A stretch of 15,454 nucleotides of DNA from an uncultured Coriobacteriaceae bacterium (GCA_902796975.1 CADBRF010000062.1:1-15454), one strand, 5' to 3'. Counted from the stretch's first letter, positions 1-7,323 are shown. Notes: a model not told the origin generated them from the sequence alone. Numbers and translations: made by a program.

Positions 1-657
1 CGCGTGCCGATTAGGTCTGCTTGGGCGGGTATTGCTCCTGTTGCGTTCATACTGGTCTTCACTGTGCTTGTGCATGCCTTTACAGGCGATGTTACCAATC
101 CAGTTGCTGCAGGCGCGGAGGGTACGATTGGCTCTGATGCGAGCTGGGCCATCATGGGAACGTTTGGAGTGACCCTGGATGGGCTCATACGAGGCGCCTT
201 TGTAGCGCTGCGTCTCGCCTTGCTCGTAGCTGTTTGCTCCCTGCTCACATTCACCACCTCGCTTGTCCAGATAAGCGATGGTCTTCTTTCGCTCATGAAG
301 CCCTTGCGCGCACTGCATGTGCCGGTAGAGGATGTGGCAATGACCATTTCCATCGCCATCCGGTTTATTCCCACTACGGTTAACGAGGCACGCTCCATCG
401 AACGCGCCCAGAAGTCACGGTGCGCCACGTTTGGAGAAGGGGGTCTCGTTGCCCGGGTTCGAGCGTGGATACCCGTTCTCATCCCATTTGTGGTGAGGCT
501 ATTCAGGCGGGCGAGGAAGCTTGCGGACGCGCTTGATGCCCGCTGCTACAACGGAGTTCACCGCACACACATACGCGAATCACGCGTGGCCGCAAAAGAT
601 ATCGCGGTCGGCATCGCGAGCGGGGCAGTTCTTGTCTGCATCTGCGTTTTCTTCTAG
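1..657 (+). CDS. ecfT: ECF transporter transmembrane subunit EcfT, 5' end missing
   Basis: This is the membrane-embedded coupling subunit of an energy-coupling-factor importer. It links the two EcfA ATPases to a substrate-binding S component for vitamins or metals. The reading frame is open to the window edge. EcfT proteins usually have about 250-270 residues, so roughly 50 N-terminal residues are probably missing; the GTG at position 4 is unlikely to be the real start. Hydrophobic segments are visible near residues 8-26, 64-84 and 199-217, counted from that GTG. The cytoplasmic coupling region has the two EcfT signature helices: one around EARSIERAQKSRCA (residues 128-141) and one around LADALDARCYNG (173-184). 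These normally contain an Ala-Arg-Gly box; here they read SRC and ARC. The ecfA genes probably lie just upstream, outside the window. Downstream, truA follows after 181 nt. Confidence 0.88.
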   Translation, partial: RVPIRSAWAGIAPVAFILVFTVLVHAFTGDVTNPVAAGAEGTIGSDASWAIMGTFGVTLDGLIRGAFVALRLALLVAVCSLLTFTTSLVQISDGLLSLMKPLRALHVPVEDVAMTISIAIRFIPTTVNEARSIERAQKSRCATFGEGGLVARVRAWIPVLIPFVVRLFRRARKLADALDARCYNGVHRTHIRESRVAAKDIAVGIASGAVLVCICVFF

Positions 658-699
658 CGGCGGATTAGCTGTGTATGACGGTGCCGAGAAGGAGAGGCG

Positions 700-722
700 T
701 ACGGAAAGTTGTTCTTTCCGTA
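700..722 (+). other. Stem-loop between ecfT and truA
   Basis: A perfect 9-bp inverted repeat, tacggaaag / ctttccgta, encloses the 5-nt loop ttgtt, 42 nt after the ecfT stop. No T tract follows on either strand, so it is not a canonical intrinsic terminator. It may be a U-less terminator, an mRNA 3'-end stabiliser or an operator. A second, looser inverted repeat (ccagcca 736-742 / tggctgg 760-766) follows. Confidence 0.45.
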
Positions 723-800
723 AACTGTGCCAACTCCAGCCAAAAGTCGCAGGGGAGAATGGCTGGCGGCTTTGGTGGCCTCTCTTGTTTTCTGCTACTG

Positions 801-828
801 TTGCAATGATGCGAAAACGTCTTATGAA
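801..828 (+). promoter_or_regulatory. Candidate truA promoter (near-leaderless)
   Basis: TTGCAA (801-806), a 16-nt spacer and TATGAA (823-828) resemble a sigma70-type -35/-10 pair, each matching four of six consensus bases. A start site 6-8 nt beyond the -10 would leave only 2-4 nt before the truA ATG at 839. That fits the absence of any Shine-Dalgarno sequence there. Confidence 0.35.
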
Positions 829-838
829 ATGAGTTTCC

Positions 839-1732
839 ATGCTCACTAAAGAATCTCCTGATGCTATAGTTGCTCCTACTGATGGAGCCGTGCGGAACGC
901 TGAACCTCTGTTGACCCTCGTCGCGGAGCTTTCCTACAACGGCGCTGCCTACAGCGGTTTTGCCAAGCAGAAAGACCCTGCCATCCATACGGTGCAAGGC
1001 GAGCTCGAGCAGGCGCTTTCTACCTTCTTCCGTCGTAAGGTTTCCCTCGTGTGCGCTGGCAGGACCGACGCTGGGGTGCATGCCCGTGGCCAGGTCGTTT
1101 CATTCCCGGTAAGCAGAGAAGAGGTAGAAGGTCGCAAGGAAAGCAGGCTCCTGATCTCGCTCAATGCGCTCACGCCTGATGACATCTCCATTAAGCGTGT
1201 TGGTGCCGCGTCACCTGATTTCTCAGCTCGCTTCGATGCCGAATGGCGTGAATACCGGTATCGGATTGTAACGGGGCCAGTGCCTCCGCTCTTTCTTCGC
1301 GAGTTTGCCTGGTGGCACCATGGTTCGCTCGACGTAGAGGCGATGCAAGAAGCTGCCAAGGTGTTGATAGGCGAGCATGATTTCAAGTCGTTCTGCAAGG
1401 CGGCAAGCGCAGAGGGCAAATCCACAACGCGCTTCGTCAAGTCTGTGGACCTCTTTGAAGAAGAACAGCTTGGGGAGCATTGCATTGTCGTACGCGTGGT
1501 GGGCAATGCCTTTCTCCACTCCATGGTACGCACGCTTGTGGGCACGCTCGTTCAGGTTGGCGCGAGCAGGCGCGAGCCAGCGTGGGTTGGAAAGGTGCTC
1601 GATGCCCGAAACCGGAGCGCTGCGGGGGAGTGCGCACCTGCGTGCGGGCTTACCTTCTGGCATGTGTCCTATCCGCCCGACGCTATTCATGCGCTTGATA
1701 TGGAGGTTTGTCCATCTGCAACCATTGTCTAG
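839..1732 (+). CDS. truA: tRNA pseudouridine(38-40) synthase TruA
   Basis: It isomerises uridines 38-40 of the tRNA anticodon stem-loop to pseudouridine in the cytoplasm. The protein has 297 residues, slightly longer than the usual 245-270 because of about 26 extra N-terminal residues before the first strand (LVAELSYNGAAYSGF, residues 27-41). The active-site loop AGRTDAGVHARGQVVSF is at residues 73-89, with catalytic Asp77 and the adjacent family-typical Arg75. The C-terminal motif HSMVRTLVGTLVQVG, which helps shape the tRNA-binding cleft, is also present. A stop codon lies in frame at 830, so the start cannot be further upstream. ATG 839 has no Shine-Dalgarno sequence and may be read from a near-leaderless mRNA. 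GTG 890 is an alternative that would give a family-typical length, but its purine stretch sits too close to it. ecfT-truA adjacency is common in Gram-positive ribosomal-protein operons. Confidence 0.95.
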   Translation: MLTKESPDAIVAPTDGAVRNAEPLLTLVAELSYNGAAYSGFAKQKDPAIHTVQGELEQALSTFFRRKVSLVCAGRTDAGVHARGQVVSFPVSREEVEGRKESRLLISLNALTPDDISIKRVGAASPDFSARFDAEWREYRYRIVTGPVPPLFLREFAWWHHGSLDVEAMQEAAKVLIGEHDFKSFCKAASAEGKSTTRFVKSVDLFEEEQLGEHCIVVRVVGNAFLHSMVRTLVGTLVQVGASRREPAWVGKVLDARNRSAAGECAPACGLTFWHVSYPPDAIHALDMEVCPSATIV

Positions 1733-1740
1733 AAACAAAA

Positions 1741-1764
1741 GGGTATGATACCCGCGATATATCG
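1741..1764 (+). promoter_or_regulatory. Candidate acpP promoter -10 with overlapping palindromes
   Basis: TATGAT (1744-1749) is a good -10 hexamer 40 nt upstream of acpP; I see no convincing -35. It lies inside the inverted repeat gggta-tga-taccc (1741-1753). It is followed by the perfect 10-bp palindrome cgatatatcg (1755-1764), about where transcription would begin. The palindromes could be an operator. Confidence 0.3.
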
Positions 1765-1788
1765 GAACTGTGAACCGGAGGGAACTTT

Positions 1789-2010
1789 ATGGCAACGCTC
1801 GATACCATCAAGCAGATTCTTCAGGATAATCTCGACATCGACCCCGATACCGTCAACGAGGATTCCACGCTTGACTCGCTCGACCTTGACTCTCTCGACC
1901 TCGTCGAGCTCATCGTAGACCTTGAGGATGCGGAGGGCATCGACTTCGGCGAGCCCGAGGGCCTCGAGACGGTGGGCGACATCATCGATCACATCGAGTC
2001 GCTTAAATAG
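1789..2010 (+). CDS. acpP: Acyl carrier protein
   Basis: A 73-residue, very acidic protein of normal ACP length. It carries the growing acyl chain in fatty acid synthesis on a 4'-phosphopantetheine arm that holo-ACP synthase attaches to the serine of a DSL motif. By alignment to the family pattern DSLDxVEL, the modified residue is Ser35 (DSLDLVEL, residues 34-41). A second DSL at residues 29-31 comes from a near-exact 15-nt tandem repeat (1873-1887 and 1888-1902). The start has a strong Shine-Dalgarno (ggaggg, 1777-1782) six nt before the ATG. No other fatty acid synthesis genes are adjacent, so the gene appears transcribed alone or with its immediate neighbour. The stop is followed at once by a long hairpin. 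It could instead be an ACP dedicated to another pathway, but nothing in the context suggests one. Confidence 0.95.
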   Translation: MATLDTIKQILQDNLDIDPDTVNEDSTLDSLDLDSLDLVELIVDLEDAEGIDFGEPEGLETVGDIIDHIESLK

Positions 2011-2019
2011 TGACTCCTT

Positions 2020-2059
2020 CTCCGTCGGCTATGCTACGGCCGTGGCGTAGCTGGCGGAG
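2020..2059 (+). other. 18-bp hairpin between acpP and the zinc-ribbon gene
   Basis: Positions 2020-2037 pair continuously with 2042-2059 around a GGCC loop, including four G-U wobbles (2025/2054, 2027/2052, 2032/2047, 2035/2044). It begins 10 nt after the acpP stop and ends 22 nt before the next start. No T tract follows on either strand. It could be a U-less terminator, a processing site, or a stabiliser protecting the acpP message while reducing read-through. Confidence 0.6.
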
Positions 2060-2081
2060 CAAACGAGAAGAACGGATACTA

Positions 2082-2603
2082 ATGGGCAACTTTGCACTGA
2101 TGCTCGCGCAGTTCATGCAAGGCCGCTATGGCATGGATGAGCTGAACCGCTCCTTGTTCAAGTGGACAGCAATCGCTTTCATCATTGGCGTTATTGCGAA
2201 CCTCTTTGGCCTGTTCATCGGTCGAGTTGCCTATCTGTTCTCCAGCATCTTCAACTTCGCTGGCTCGGCGCTGATGCTCTACGCCTTCTTCCGCATTCTC
2301 TCCCGAAACATTGTCGCTCGTCAGCGTGAGAACGAACGCTATCTCTCTTTTGGTAGCAAACGTGGCAAGAGCAAGCGAGAACAGAAACGCCAGCATCAGA
2401 ATTTTGGCCAGGATCTAAACAGAAACTTTGGCGGCCAATATACCAACCCATTTGGTGGGCAAGGTGGGAACTCTTCCGCAGAACCCCAATATCTCTATAT
2501 GACCTGCCCCTTCTGCGGGCAAGACATGCGCATTCCTCGTGGCAAAGGCAAGATTGCCGTCCGCTGTCCTAAATGCGGTGAGAAGACCATCACCACCAGC
2601 TGA
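2082..2603 (+). CDS. Two-TM membrane protein with C-terminal zinc ribbon, function unknown
   Basis: A 173-residue protein from ATG 2082. It begins with an amphipathic stretch containing FMQGRYGMDELNR (residues 11-23), which resembles the start of small Gram-positive membrane proteins with an FMxGRYG motif. Two hydrophobic helices follow, about 30-48 and 50-70. Then come a highly basic stretch (71-104), a Gln/Asn/Gly-rich linker (105-135) and a treble-clef-like zinc ribbon with Cys142, Cys145, Cys162 and Cys165 (CPFC and CPKC). Topology with the ribbon in the cytoplasm fits the basic residues after the second helix. An in-frame GTG at 2010 overlaps the acpP stop. It is less likely because the extra 24 residues are encoded largely by a hairpin and precede the conserved-looking start. 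Only a weak purine stretch (gagaag) precedes 2082. I do not recognise a function. Confidence 0.82.
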   Translation: MGNFALMLAQFMQGRYGMDELNRSLFKWTAIAFIIGVIANLFGLFIGRVAYLFSSIFNFAGSALMLYAFFRILSRNIVARQRENERYLSFGSKRGKSKREQKRQHQNFGQDLNRNFGGQYTNPFGGQGGNSSAEPQYLYMTCPFCGQDMRIPRGKGKIAVRCPKCGEKTITTS

Positions 2604-2628
2604 TCGGGTGTTTGCCTGCATGAAAACC

Positions 2629-3198
2629 TCAGCCCTCGAAGTGCGCTAACTCCTCAAGCAGACGGTCTGCGGGAAGGCCAACAACGTTGTTGTAATCGCC
2701 TTCGATATGATTAACTAACGCGCCACCGAGCCCTTGGATGCCATAGGCTCCGGCTTTGTCTGCTGGCTCTCCCGTTGCCACGTATTCGGCAATCTGCTTG
2801 GGCGAGAGCTGCTTGAATGTCACCAGTGTCTGTTCGGCGAACGTCCGGGAGTGTTCGCCTTTCACGAGGCTGACCCCCGTGATGACAACATGCGTCTGGC
2901 CCGAGAGCTCGGAGAGCATCCGTTGGGCATCGGCGTCGTCTCTGGGCTTGCCGTAGACATGACCGTCAAGAGCGACCACGGTATCCGCCCCAATAACAAG
3001 CTCGTCGGGGTGATCTGCTTCGACAGCTTGGGCTTTGAGTCTGGCGTTGGTCATGGCGATATCCGCGGCGGGCAGGGAATCGTCTGCCACCTCTTCAGCG
3101 TGGCTGGGTACGACAGTGAACTCCACCCCCGCGCTGGCAAGGAGCTCACGGCGGCGTGGGGAGGTGGAAGCTAGGATGATGGTTGGTGTATTCTTCAT
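2629..3198 (-). CDS. maf: Maf-family nucleoside triphosphate pyrophosphatase
   Basis: Maf/YhdE enzymes hydrolyse dTTP, UTP and modified nucleotides to monophosphates. They act as housecleaning enzymes and have been linked to septum formation. The 189-residue protein has the N-terminal signature ILASTSPRRREL (residues 8-19), the catalytic Asp72 in IGADTVV (69-75), KAGAYGIQG (148-156) and NNVVGLP (170-176). The KAGAYGIQG form is typical of the dTTP/UTP-specific subclass rather than the m7GTP-specific one. It converges with the zinc-ribbon gene (25 nt between stops) and diverges from rlmH. No Shine-Dalgarno lies close to the ATG; the only GGAGG is about 20 nt away. However, an extended -10 element ends six nt before the start, suggesting a leaderless message. 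Confidence 0.95.
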   Translation of the reverse strand: MKNTPTIILASTSPRRRELLASAGVEFTVVPSHAEEVADDSLPAADIAMTNARLKAQAVEADHPDELVIGADTVVALDGHVYGKPRDDADAQRMLSELSGQTHVVITGVSLVKGEHSRTFAEQTLVTFKQLSPKQIAEYVATGEPADKAGAYGIQGLGGALVNHIEGDYNNVVGLPADRLLEELAHFEG

Positions 3199-3204
3199 GA
3201 ACGC

Positions 3205-3233
3205 AGTCTAGCACGGTGACCTCCGGGTGTTAG
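3205..3233 (-). promoter_or_regulatory. Candidate maf promoter (leaderless, extended -10)
   Basis: On the minus strand, CTAACA (3233-3228), 17 nt and TAGACT (3210-3205) form a -35/-10 pair, with an extended TG at 3213-3212. Six nt separate the -10 from the ATG, so the first transcribed base should be at or next to the start codon. Confidence 0.4.
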
Positions 3234-3267
3234 CTGTAGCGAGAGACCGAAAGTTGAAAGGGCGGAG

Positions 3268-3735
3268 ATGCGCATAACGATTGTTGCAGTTGGCAAGCTC
3301 AAGGAGCGTTTCTGGCGCGATGCGGTAGCGGAATACGTCAAGCGCCTGGGTGCCTATGCGAACGTGCGCGTCGTCGAGATTACAGACAGGGACCCCGCGA
3401 AATGTGGCGGCGATGAAAAGGCTCGTGAGCAGGAGGCCGCCGATATCCTCAAAGCCATTGGCGAAAGCTACGTGATTCTTCTCGCCATCGATGGATGCGA
3501 GCGTTCGAGCGAGGATTTCTCCAAGCACCTTAACCAGCTCATGGTGGGTGGGACGAGCGATATCGCCTTCGTCATCGGCGGGTCTACGGGAGTTGCCCCG
3601 TCGGTTCGTGTGCGGGCAAACGAGCTTCTCTCCTTTGGCCCCATCACGCTTCCGCACAACCTTGCCCGTGTGGTGCTTGCAGAACAGATTTACCGAGCCT
3701 TTAAGATCATGCGGGGCGAGCCCTACCACAAATAG
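3268..3735 (+). CDS. rlmH: 23S rRNA (pseudouridine1915-N3) methyltransferase RlmH
   Basis: It is a SPOUT-class SAM-dependent methyltransferase that modifies pseudouridine 1915 in helix 69 of 23S rRNA, acting on assembled 70S ribosomes. The 155-residue length is that of the family. The N-terminus MRITIVAVGKLKERFW, the SAM-knot segment FVIGGSTGV (residues 101-109) and the C-terminus EQIYRAFKIMRGEPYHK (residues 139-155) are near-diagnostic. The start has a purine-rich aaaggg (3257-3262) five nt upstream. maf lies divergently 69 nt away. A strong hairpin follows the stop, and mfd has its own predicted promoter, so rlmH is probably transcribed alone. Confidence 0.96.
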   Translation: MRITIVAVGKLKERFWRDAVAEYVKRLGAYANVRVVEITDRDPAKCGGDEKAREQEAADILKAIGESYVILLAIDGCERSSEDFSKHLNQLMVGGTSDIAFVIGGSTGVAPSVRVRANELLSFGPITLPHNLARVVLAEQIYRAFKIMRGEPYHK

Positions 3736-3748
3736 CATGTAAGACGTG

Positions 3749-3785
3749 GGGCATGACAATTGTCTACGAGGCAACTGTTATGCCC
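3749..3785 (+). other. Stem-loop downstream of rlmH, no T tract
   Basis: Positions 3749-3758 pair with 3776-3785 (ten pairs, one G-U). After one A/C mismatch, 3760-3762 pair with 3772-3774, leaving a 9-nt loop. It starts 13 nt after the rlmH stop and lies upstream of the mfd promoter. That position suits a transcription end signal, but no run of T follows in either direction, so the function is inferred. Confidence 0.5.
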
Positions 3786-3813
3786 ATGCCTATTGTGCGT
3801 TACCTATTGGTGT

Positions 3814-3843
3814 TTGCAATCGTCCTATGCGAGGCGGTATTCT
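3814..3843 (+). promoter_or_regulatory. Candidate mfd promoter (leaderless)
   Basis: TTGCAA (3814-3819), 18 nt and TATTCT (3838-3843) are followed by only six nt before the mfd ATG at 3850. Transcription would therefore begin at the A of the start codon. No Shine-Dalgarno is correctly placed; the only purine-rich stretch ends about 13 nt away. Confidence 0.45.
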
Positions 3844-3849
3844 TAACCC

Positions 3850-6800
3850 ATGTTAATCGATAAATTACAGCGCAAGCTCATGCGCGCCTCAGCCCTTGAA
3901 CCCTTCGTCAGTAAGCTCGATGCGGGTTCTGATGCCTCGCTCGCGGTGATGGGTTCTGCCCGCCCTCTTGTTATAGCGTCGATTTTCGCACGGAACCCCC
4001 GTCCCATGCTCGTCGTAGTGAGTGGCAACGAGAACGCGGAGCGGTTCGCCCGAGCTCTCGTTTCCTTTCTCGGTTATGCACACGTGGAAGTCTTCCCCGA
4101 ACGCATGGACATGCCCTGGGACCAGAAGAAGCGCGATCTGGCAGTAATCGGAGCCCGTGTCCGCGCAATTGGGGAGTTGGCAGAAGGATGGCCCATTGTG
4201 GTCGTTGCATCAGCGCGTTCCCTCATGCGCAAGGTCGCACCAACTGCAGATGCCTTTTCTCCGCTCGTTCTCCGTCGCGATAATGCGGTTGTGGAAGGTG
4301 GGACGGGCAATATTCTCGAGTATGAAGAGCTTGCATCCGCGCTCGTCTCCCGAGGATATGTCCGTCTTGAGCGCGTTGATGGACCGGGTACGTTCTCAGT
4401 TGCGGGCGATACCGTTGACATTTTTGGCGCAGGGATGCGCGCGCCCGTTCGCGTGGAGTTTTTCGGGGACGACGTCGATGGTCTCCGCCGCGTTGTGGCA
4501 AGCACTGGCCAGAGCATCGGGGAGCTCGAGTCTGCGGAAATCTGGCCTACGCGCGAGTTCTCCGTCACCAAGAAAGGGCTCGCTCGCCTCCGCAAGAGCC
4601 TCAAGGCGAAGATTGCAACGGACCGGGACGTGGCAGATGCGGTCAAGCAGCTCGAAGACGGCATTGCCTTCGATGGTATGGAGCGCTTTGCCCCGGCTCT
4701 ATACGGCGAGCTGAGTGGCCCCGTCTCCCATATGGCATCCAATACGCTCGTTGTCATTGCCGAGCCTCGCTCGCTTTTCGACGATTGCGCCCGCAGGTTT
4801 GACGAGCTCAAGGCTCTCTCGCGTGATGCAAGGATCTCCGAAGAGGATTTACAGACGCTGTTCGCCCCTCCGTCGGGGCTCGATTTTGGCAGCCAGCAGC
4901 GCGTTTCCCTCATGTCGATGATGCGCGTGGGCGGAGTCGTGGACGCAGAGCTCGCCATCGAACGCCCTTCCATTGCGGGGCGGGAAGAGCGGCTGCTCGG
5001 CACTATCCACGAGCTTGTGAACGACCGCGTGACCACGCTCTTCTGCGTCTCAGACCGTCATGCTCGTGAGGATATGGAATCCGTCTTCACAGACAACCAC
5101 GTGAGCTTCGTAGAGGTTCTCGATGCGGGGGATGCAGCGCTTTCTCCCAAGCATCTCAATATCACCGACATCGATGTGCCGAGCGGGTTCATCCTGCCCG
5201 ATGCCCACCTCGCTTTGCTTTCGATTGATGATCTCTCTCGCAGGAGCACGAGTTCGCGGTCGCGCAAGCACATCGATATCACGGAAGTTACCTTCCCCTA
5301 TAAACCGGGCGATTACGTAGTTCACGCAGCGCATGGCATCGCCCTCTTCAAGGGCATCGTTCGGCAGGAGGTCAACGGGTCTGAGCGCGACTACATGGAG
5401 CTCGACTACGCCGACGATGACAAGCTCTACGTTCCCGTCGAGCGCATCGACCGGGTGACGCGATATGTGGGCCCCAATGGCGATGCCCCAAGGCTCACGC
5501 GCCTTTCCACGGCTGACTGGACCCGTGCCATTACCAAGGCGCGCAAATCGGCGAAAAAGCTCGCGTTCGACCTCGTGGATCTCTATGCCCGCCGTTCCAC
5601 TGCAAAAGGCTTCTCCTATTCGCCTGACACCATGTGGCAGGAGGAGATGGAGCGGGTCTTTCCCTACGAGGAGACACCTGACCAGCTCCGCGCCATCGCC
5701 GACGTGAAGGCCGATATGGAATCCGAGAAGCCGATGGACCGTCTCATCTGCGGCGATGTCGGCTTTGGCAAGACGGAGGTCGCGATGCGCGCCGCCTTCA
5801 AGGCCGCTTGCGACAAGCGTCAGGTCATGGTTCTCTGCCCCACGACGATTCTTGCCCAGCAGCATTACGACACCTTCAGCGATCGGTTTACCCCCTTCGG
5901 CATCACGGTGGAGATCGTGAGCCGCTTCCGCTCGAACGCCCAGCAGAAGCGGGCACTCGAGGGCTTTGCCACGGGAACGGTGGATGTACTCGTGGGTACG
6001 CACCGGCTCCTTAGCCGCGATGTTAACCCCAAGAACCTCGGTCTCGTTATCATCGACGAGGAGCAGCGTTTTGGTGTGGGGGCAAAAGAGCAGCTCAAGA
6101 ACCTGCGTGAGTCCGTAGACGTGCTCACGCTCTCTGCAACGCCCATCCCACGCACCCTTCAGATGTCGCTCTCTGGCGTGCGTGACATGTCGCTCATCAC
6201 GACGCCACCCCAGAACCGCCGCCCCGTGAAGGTGCACGTGGGGGAGTGGGACGAGGATATCGTGAGCGGGGCGATTCGCCGCGAGATGGAACGCGGTGGT
6301 CAGGTCTACTATGTCTCCAATCGCGTGCGCACCATTGACGATGCGGTGCTCCGCGTGCAGGCTGCCGCTCCGGAGGCCCGTATCGGTGTTGCTCACGGTC
6401 AGATGACGAGCAAGGAGATTGAATCCGTGATGGAGCGGTTCGCCGCAGACGAGATAGATGTTCTTGTGGCCACCACGATCGTGGAGAGCGGCTTGGACAA
6501 TCCGCATACAAACACGCTCATCATCGAGGACTCGCAGCGCCTGGGGCTCGCCCAGCTCTACCAACTTAAAGGCCGTGTGGGCCGGTCTTCGCGTCAGGCG
6601 TATGCATACTTCCTCTTCCCGCCGGACAAGCCACTCACCGAGGAAGCGACTGACCGTCTTCAGGCGATTGGCGAGTTCACTGACCTTGGTAGCGGTATGA
6701 AGGTTGCCATGCGCGACCTCGAGATACGTGGCGCGGGCAATCTCCTGGGCGCCGAGCAGAGTGGCAACATGAGCGCGGTAGGCTTCGATCTCTTTGCCTC

Positions 6801-7311
6801 CATGCTGGCGGAGGCTGTTGCAAACGCTCGCGGAGAAGAGGGCATCGCCCATGAAGATATCCGTGTCGACCTTGGTGAGGATTTCTTCATCCCCGAAGAC
6901 TTCATGCCTGCAACTGACGAGCGCGTTGCCTACTACCGTCGTATTGCGGCGGCACAGACGGTCGAGGATGTGGAGGATATCGTGGACCGTATGAGGAGCT
7001 CCTACGGAAGCTTGCCGGAGCCTGCTCTCAACATGTGCGACCGCGCTCGAATGCGGGCGATGGCGGCGGAAATCGGCGTCACGAGCATTTCGCGTTCAGG
7101 CAGCAAAATTGTCATCGAGCCCGTCTCGAAGCAGGTGGAGACCGTTGTCTACCATAACCGCGAAGCCAAACGCATCCTCGACAAAGTTCGGGCGCTGTAT
7201 GTTCCTCGCGGCCTGAAATATACAGTGCCCTGTATGCGCGGTGAGCCCGCGGTGGAAATCGCTCTCGATGCGCTTTCCGCAATCTATGGGGCTGTCGAAG
7301 CGAACCAGTAG
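3850..7311 (+). CDS. mfd: Transcription-repair coupling factor Mfd
   Basis: Mfd binds RNA polymerase stalled at DNA damage, pushes it off with an ATP-driven dsDNA translocase and recruits UvrA to start nucleotide excision repair. The 1153-residue length is normal. A UvrB-like module occupies the N-terminal third. The RNA-polymerase-interacting domain is at about residues 484-545 (YKPGDYVVHAAHGIALF onward). The SF2 helicase core has Walker A GDVGFGKTE (635-643), the DEEQ box (736-739), LSATPIPRTL, ESGLDNP (about 879-885) and QLKGRVGRSSR (ending at 915). The C-terminal D7 domain follows after a FIPEDFMPATDERVAYYRR segment. All catalytic motifs look intact. A leaderless promoter is predicted directly upstream. 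The partner uvrA is in the same window on the other strand. No stem-loop terminator is evident downstream. Confidence 0.98.
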   Translation: MLIDKLQRKLMRASALEPFVSKLDAGSDASLAVMGSARPLVIASIFARNPRPMLVVVSGNENAERFARALVSFLGYAHVEVFPERMDMPWDQKKRDLAVIGARVRAIGELAEGWPIVVVASARSLMRKVAPTADAFSPLVLRRDNAVVEGGTGNILEYEELASALVSRGYVRLERVDGPGTFSVAGDTVDIFGAGMRAPVRVEFFGDDVDGLRRVVASTGQSIGELESAEIWPTREFSVTKKGLARLRKSLKAKIATDRDVADAVKQLEDGIAFDGMERFAPALYGELSGPVSHMASNTLVVIAEPRSLFDDCARRFDELKALSRDARISEEDLQTLFAPPSGLDFGSQQRVSLMSMMRVGGVVDAELAIERPSIAGREERLLGTIHELVNDRVTTLFCVSDRHAREDMESVFTDNHVSFVEVLDAGDAALSPKHLNITDIDVPSGFILPDAHLALLSIDDLSRRSTSSRSRKHIDITEVTFPYKPGDYVVHAAHGIALFKGIVRQEVNGSERDYMELDYADDDKLYVPVERIDRVTRYVGPNGDAPRLTRLSTADWTRAITKARKSAKKLAFDLVDLYARRSTAKGFSYSPDTMWQEEMERVFPYEETPDQLRAIADVKADMESEKPMDRLICGDVGFGKTEVAMRAAFKAACDKRQVMVLCPTTILAQQHYDTFSDRFTPFGITVEIVSRFRSNAQQKRALEGFATGTVDVLVGTHRLLSRDVNPKNLGLVIIDEEQRFGVGAKEQLKNLRESVDVLTLSATPIPRTLQMSLSGVRDMSLITTPPQNRRPVKVHVGEWDEDIVSGAIRREMERGGQVYYVSNRVRTIDDAVLRVQAAAPEARIGVAHGQMTSKEIESVMERFAADEIDVLVATTIVESGLDNPHTNTLIIEDSQRLGLAQLYQLKGRVGRSSRQAYAYFLFPPDKPLTEEATDRLQAIGEFTDLGSGMKVAMRDLEIRGAGNLLGAEQSGNMSAVGFDLFASMLAEAVANARGEEGIAHEDIRVDLGEDFFIPEDFMPATDERVAYYRRIAAAQTVEDVEDIVDRMRSSYGSLPEPALNMCDRARMRAMAAEIGVTSISRSGSKIVIEPVSKQVETVVYHNREAKRILDKVRALYVPRGLKYTVPCMRGEPAVEIALDALSAIYGAVEANQ

Positions 7312-7323
7312 GGTCTAGCCGAC

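Noticed and set aside
521..832. 103-codon frame overlapping the ecfT end and the gap before truA
   Set aside because: It overlaps the conserved EcfT C-terminus out of frame, has no ribosome binding site and no recognisable protein features.
2010..2081. GTG start at 2010 for the zinc-ribbon gene
   Set aside because: The added residues are encoded by the acpP hairpin and look non-conserved; no ribosome binding site beyond acpP coding sequence supports it.
5050..6852. 600-codon open frame on the minus strand inside mfd
   Set aside because: It lies opposite a fully intact mfd with all helicase motifs. The translation is His- and Arg-rich without recognisable domains, as expected for an antisense shadow in GC-rich DNA.
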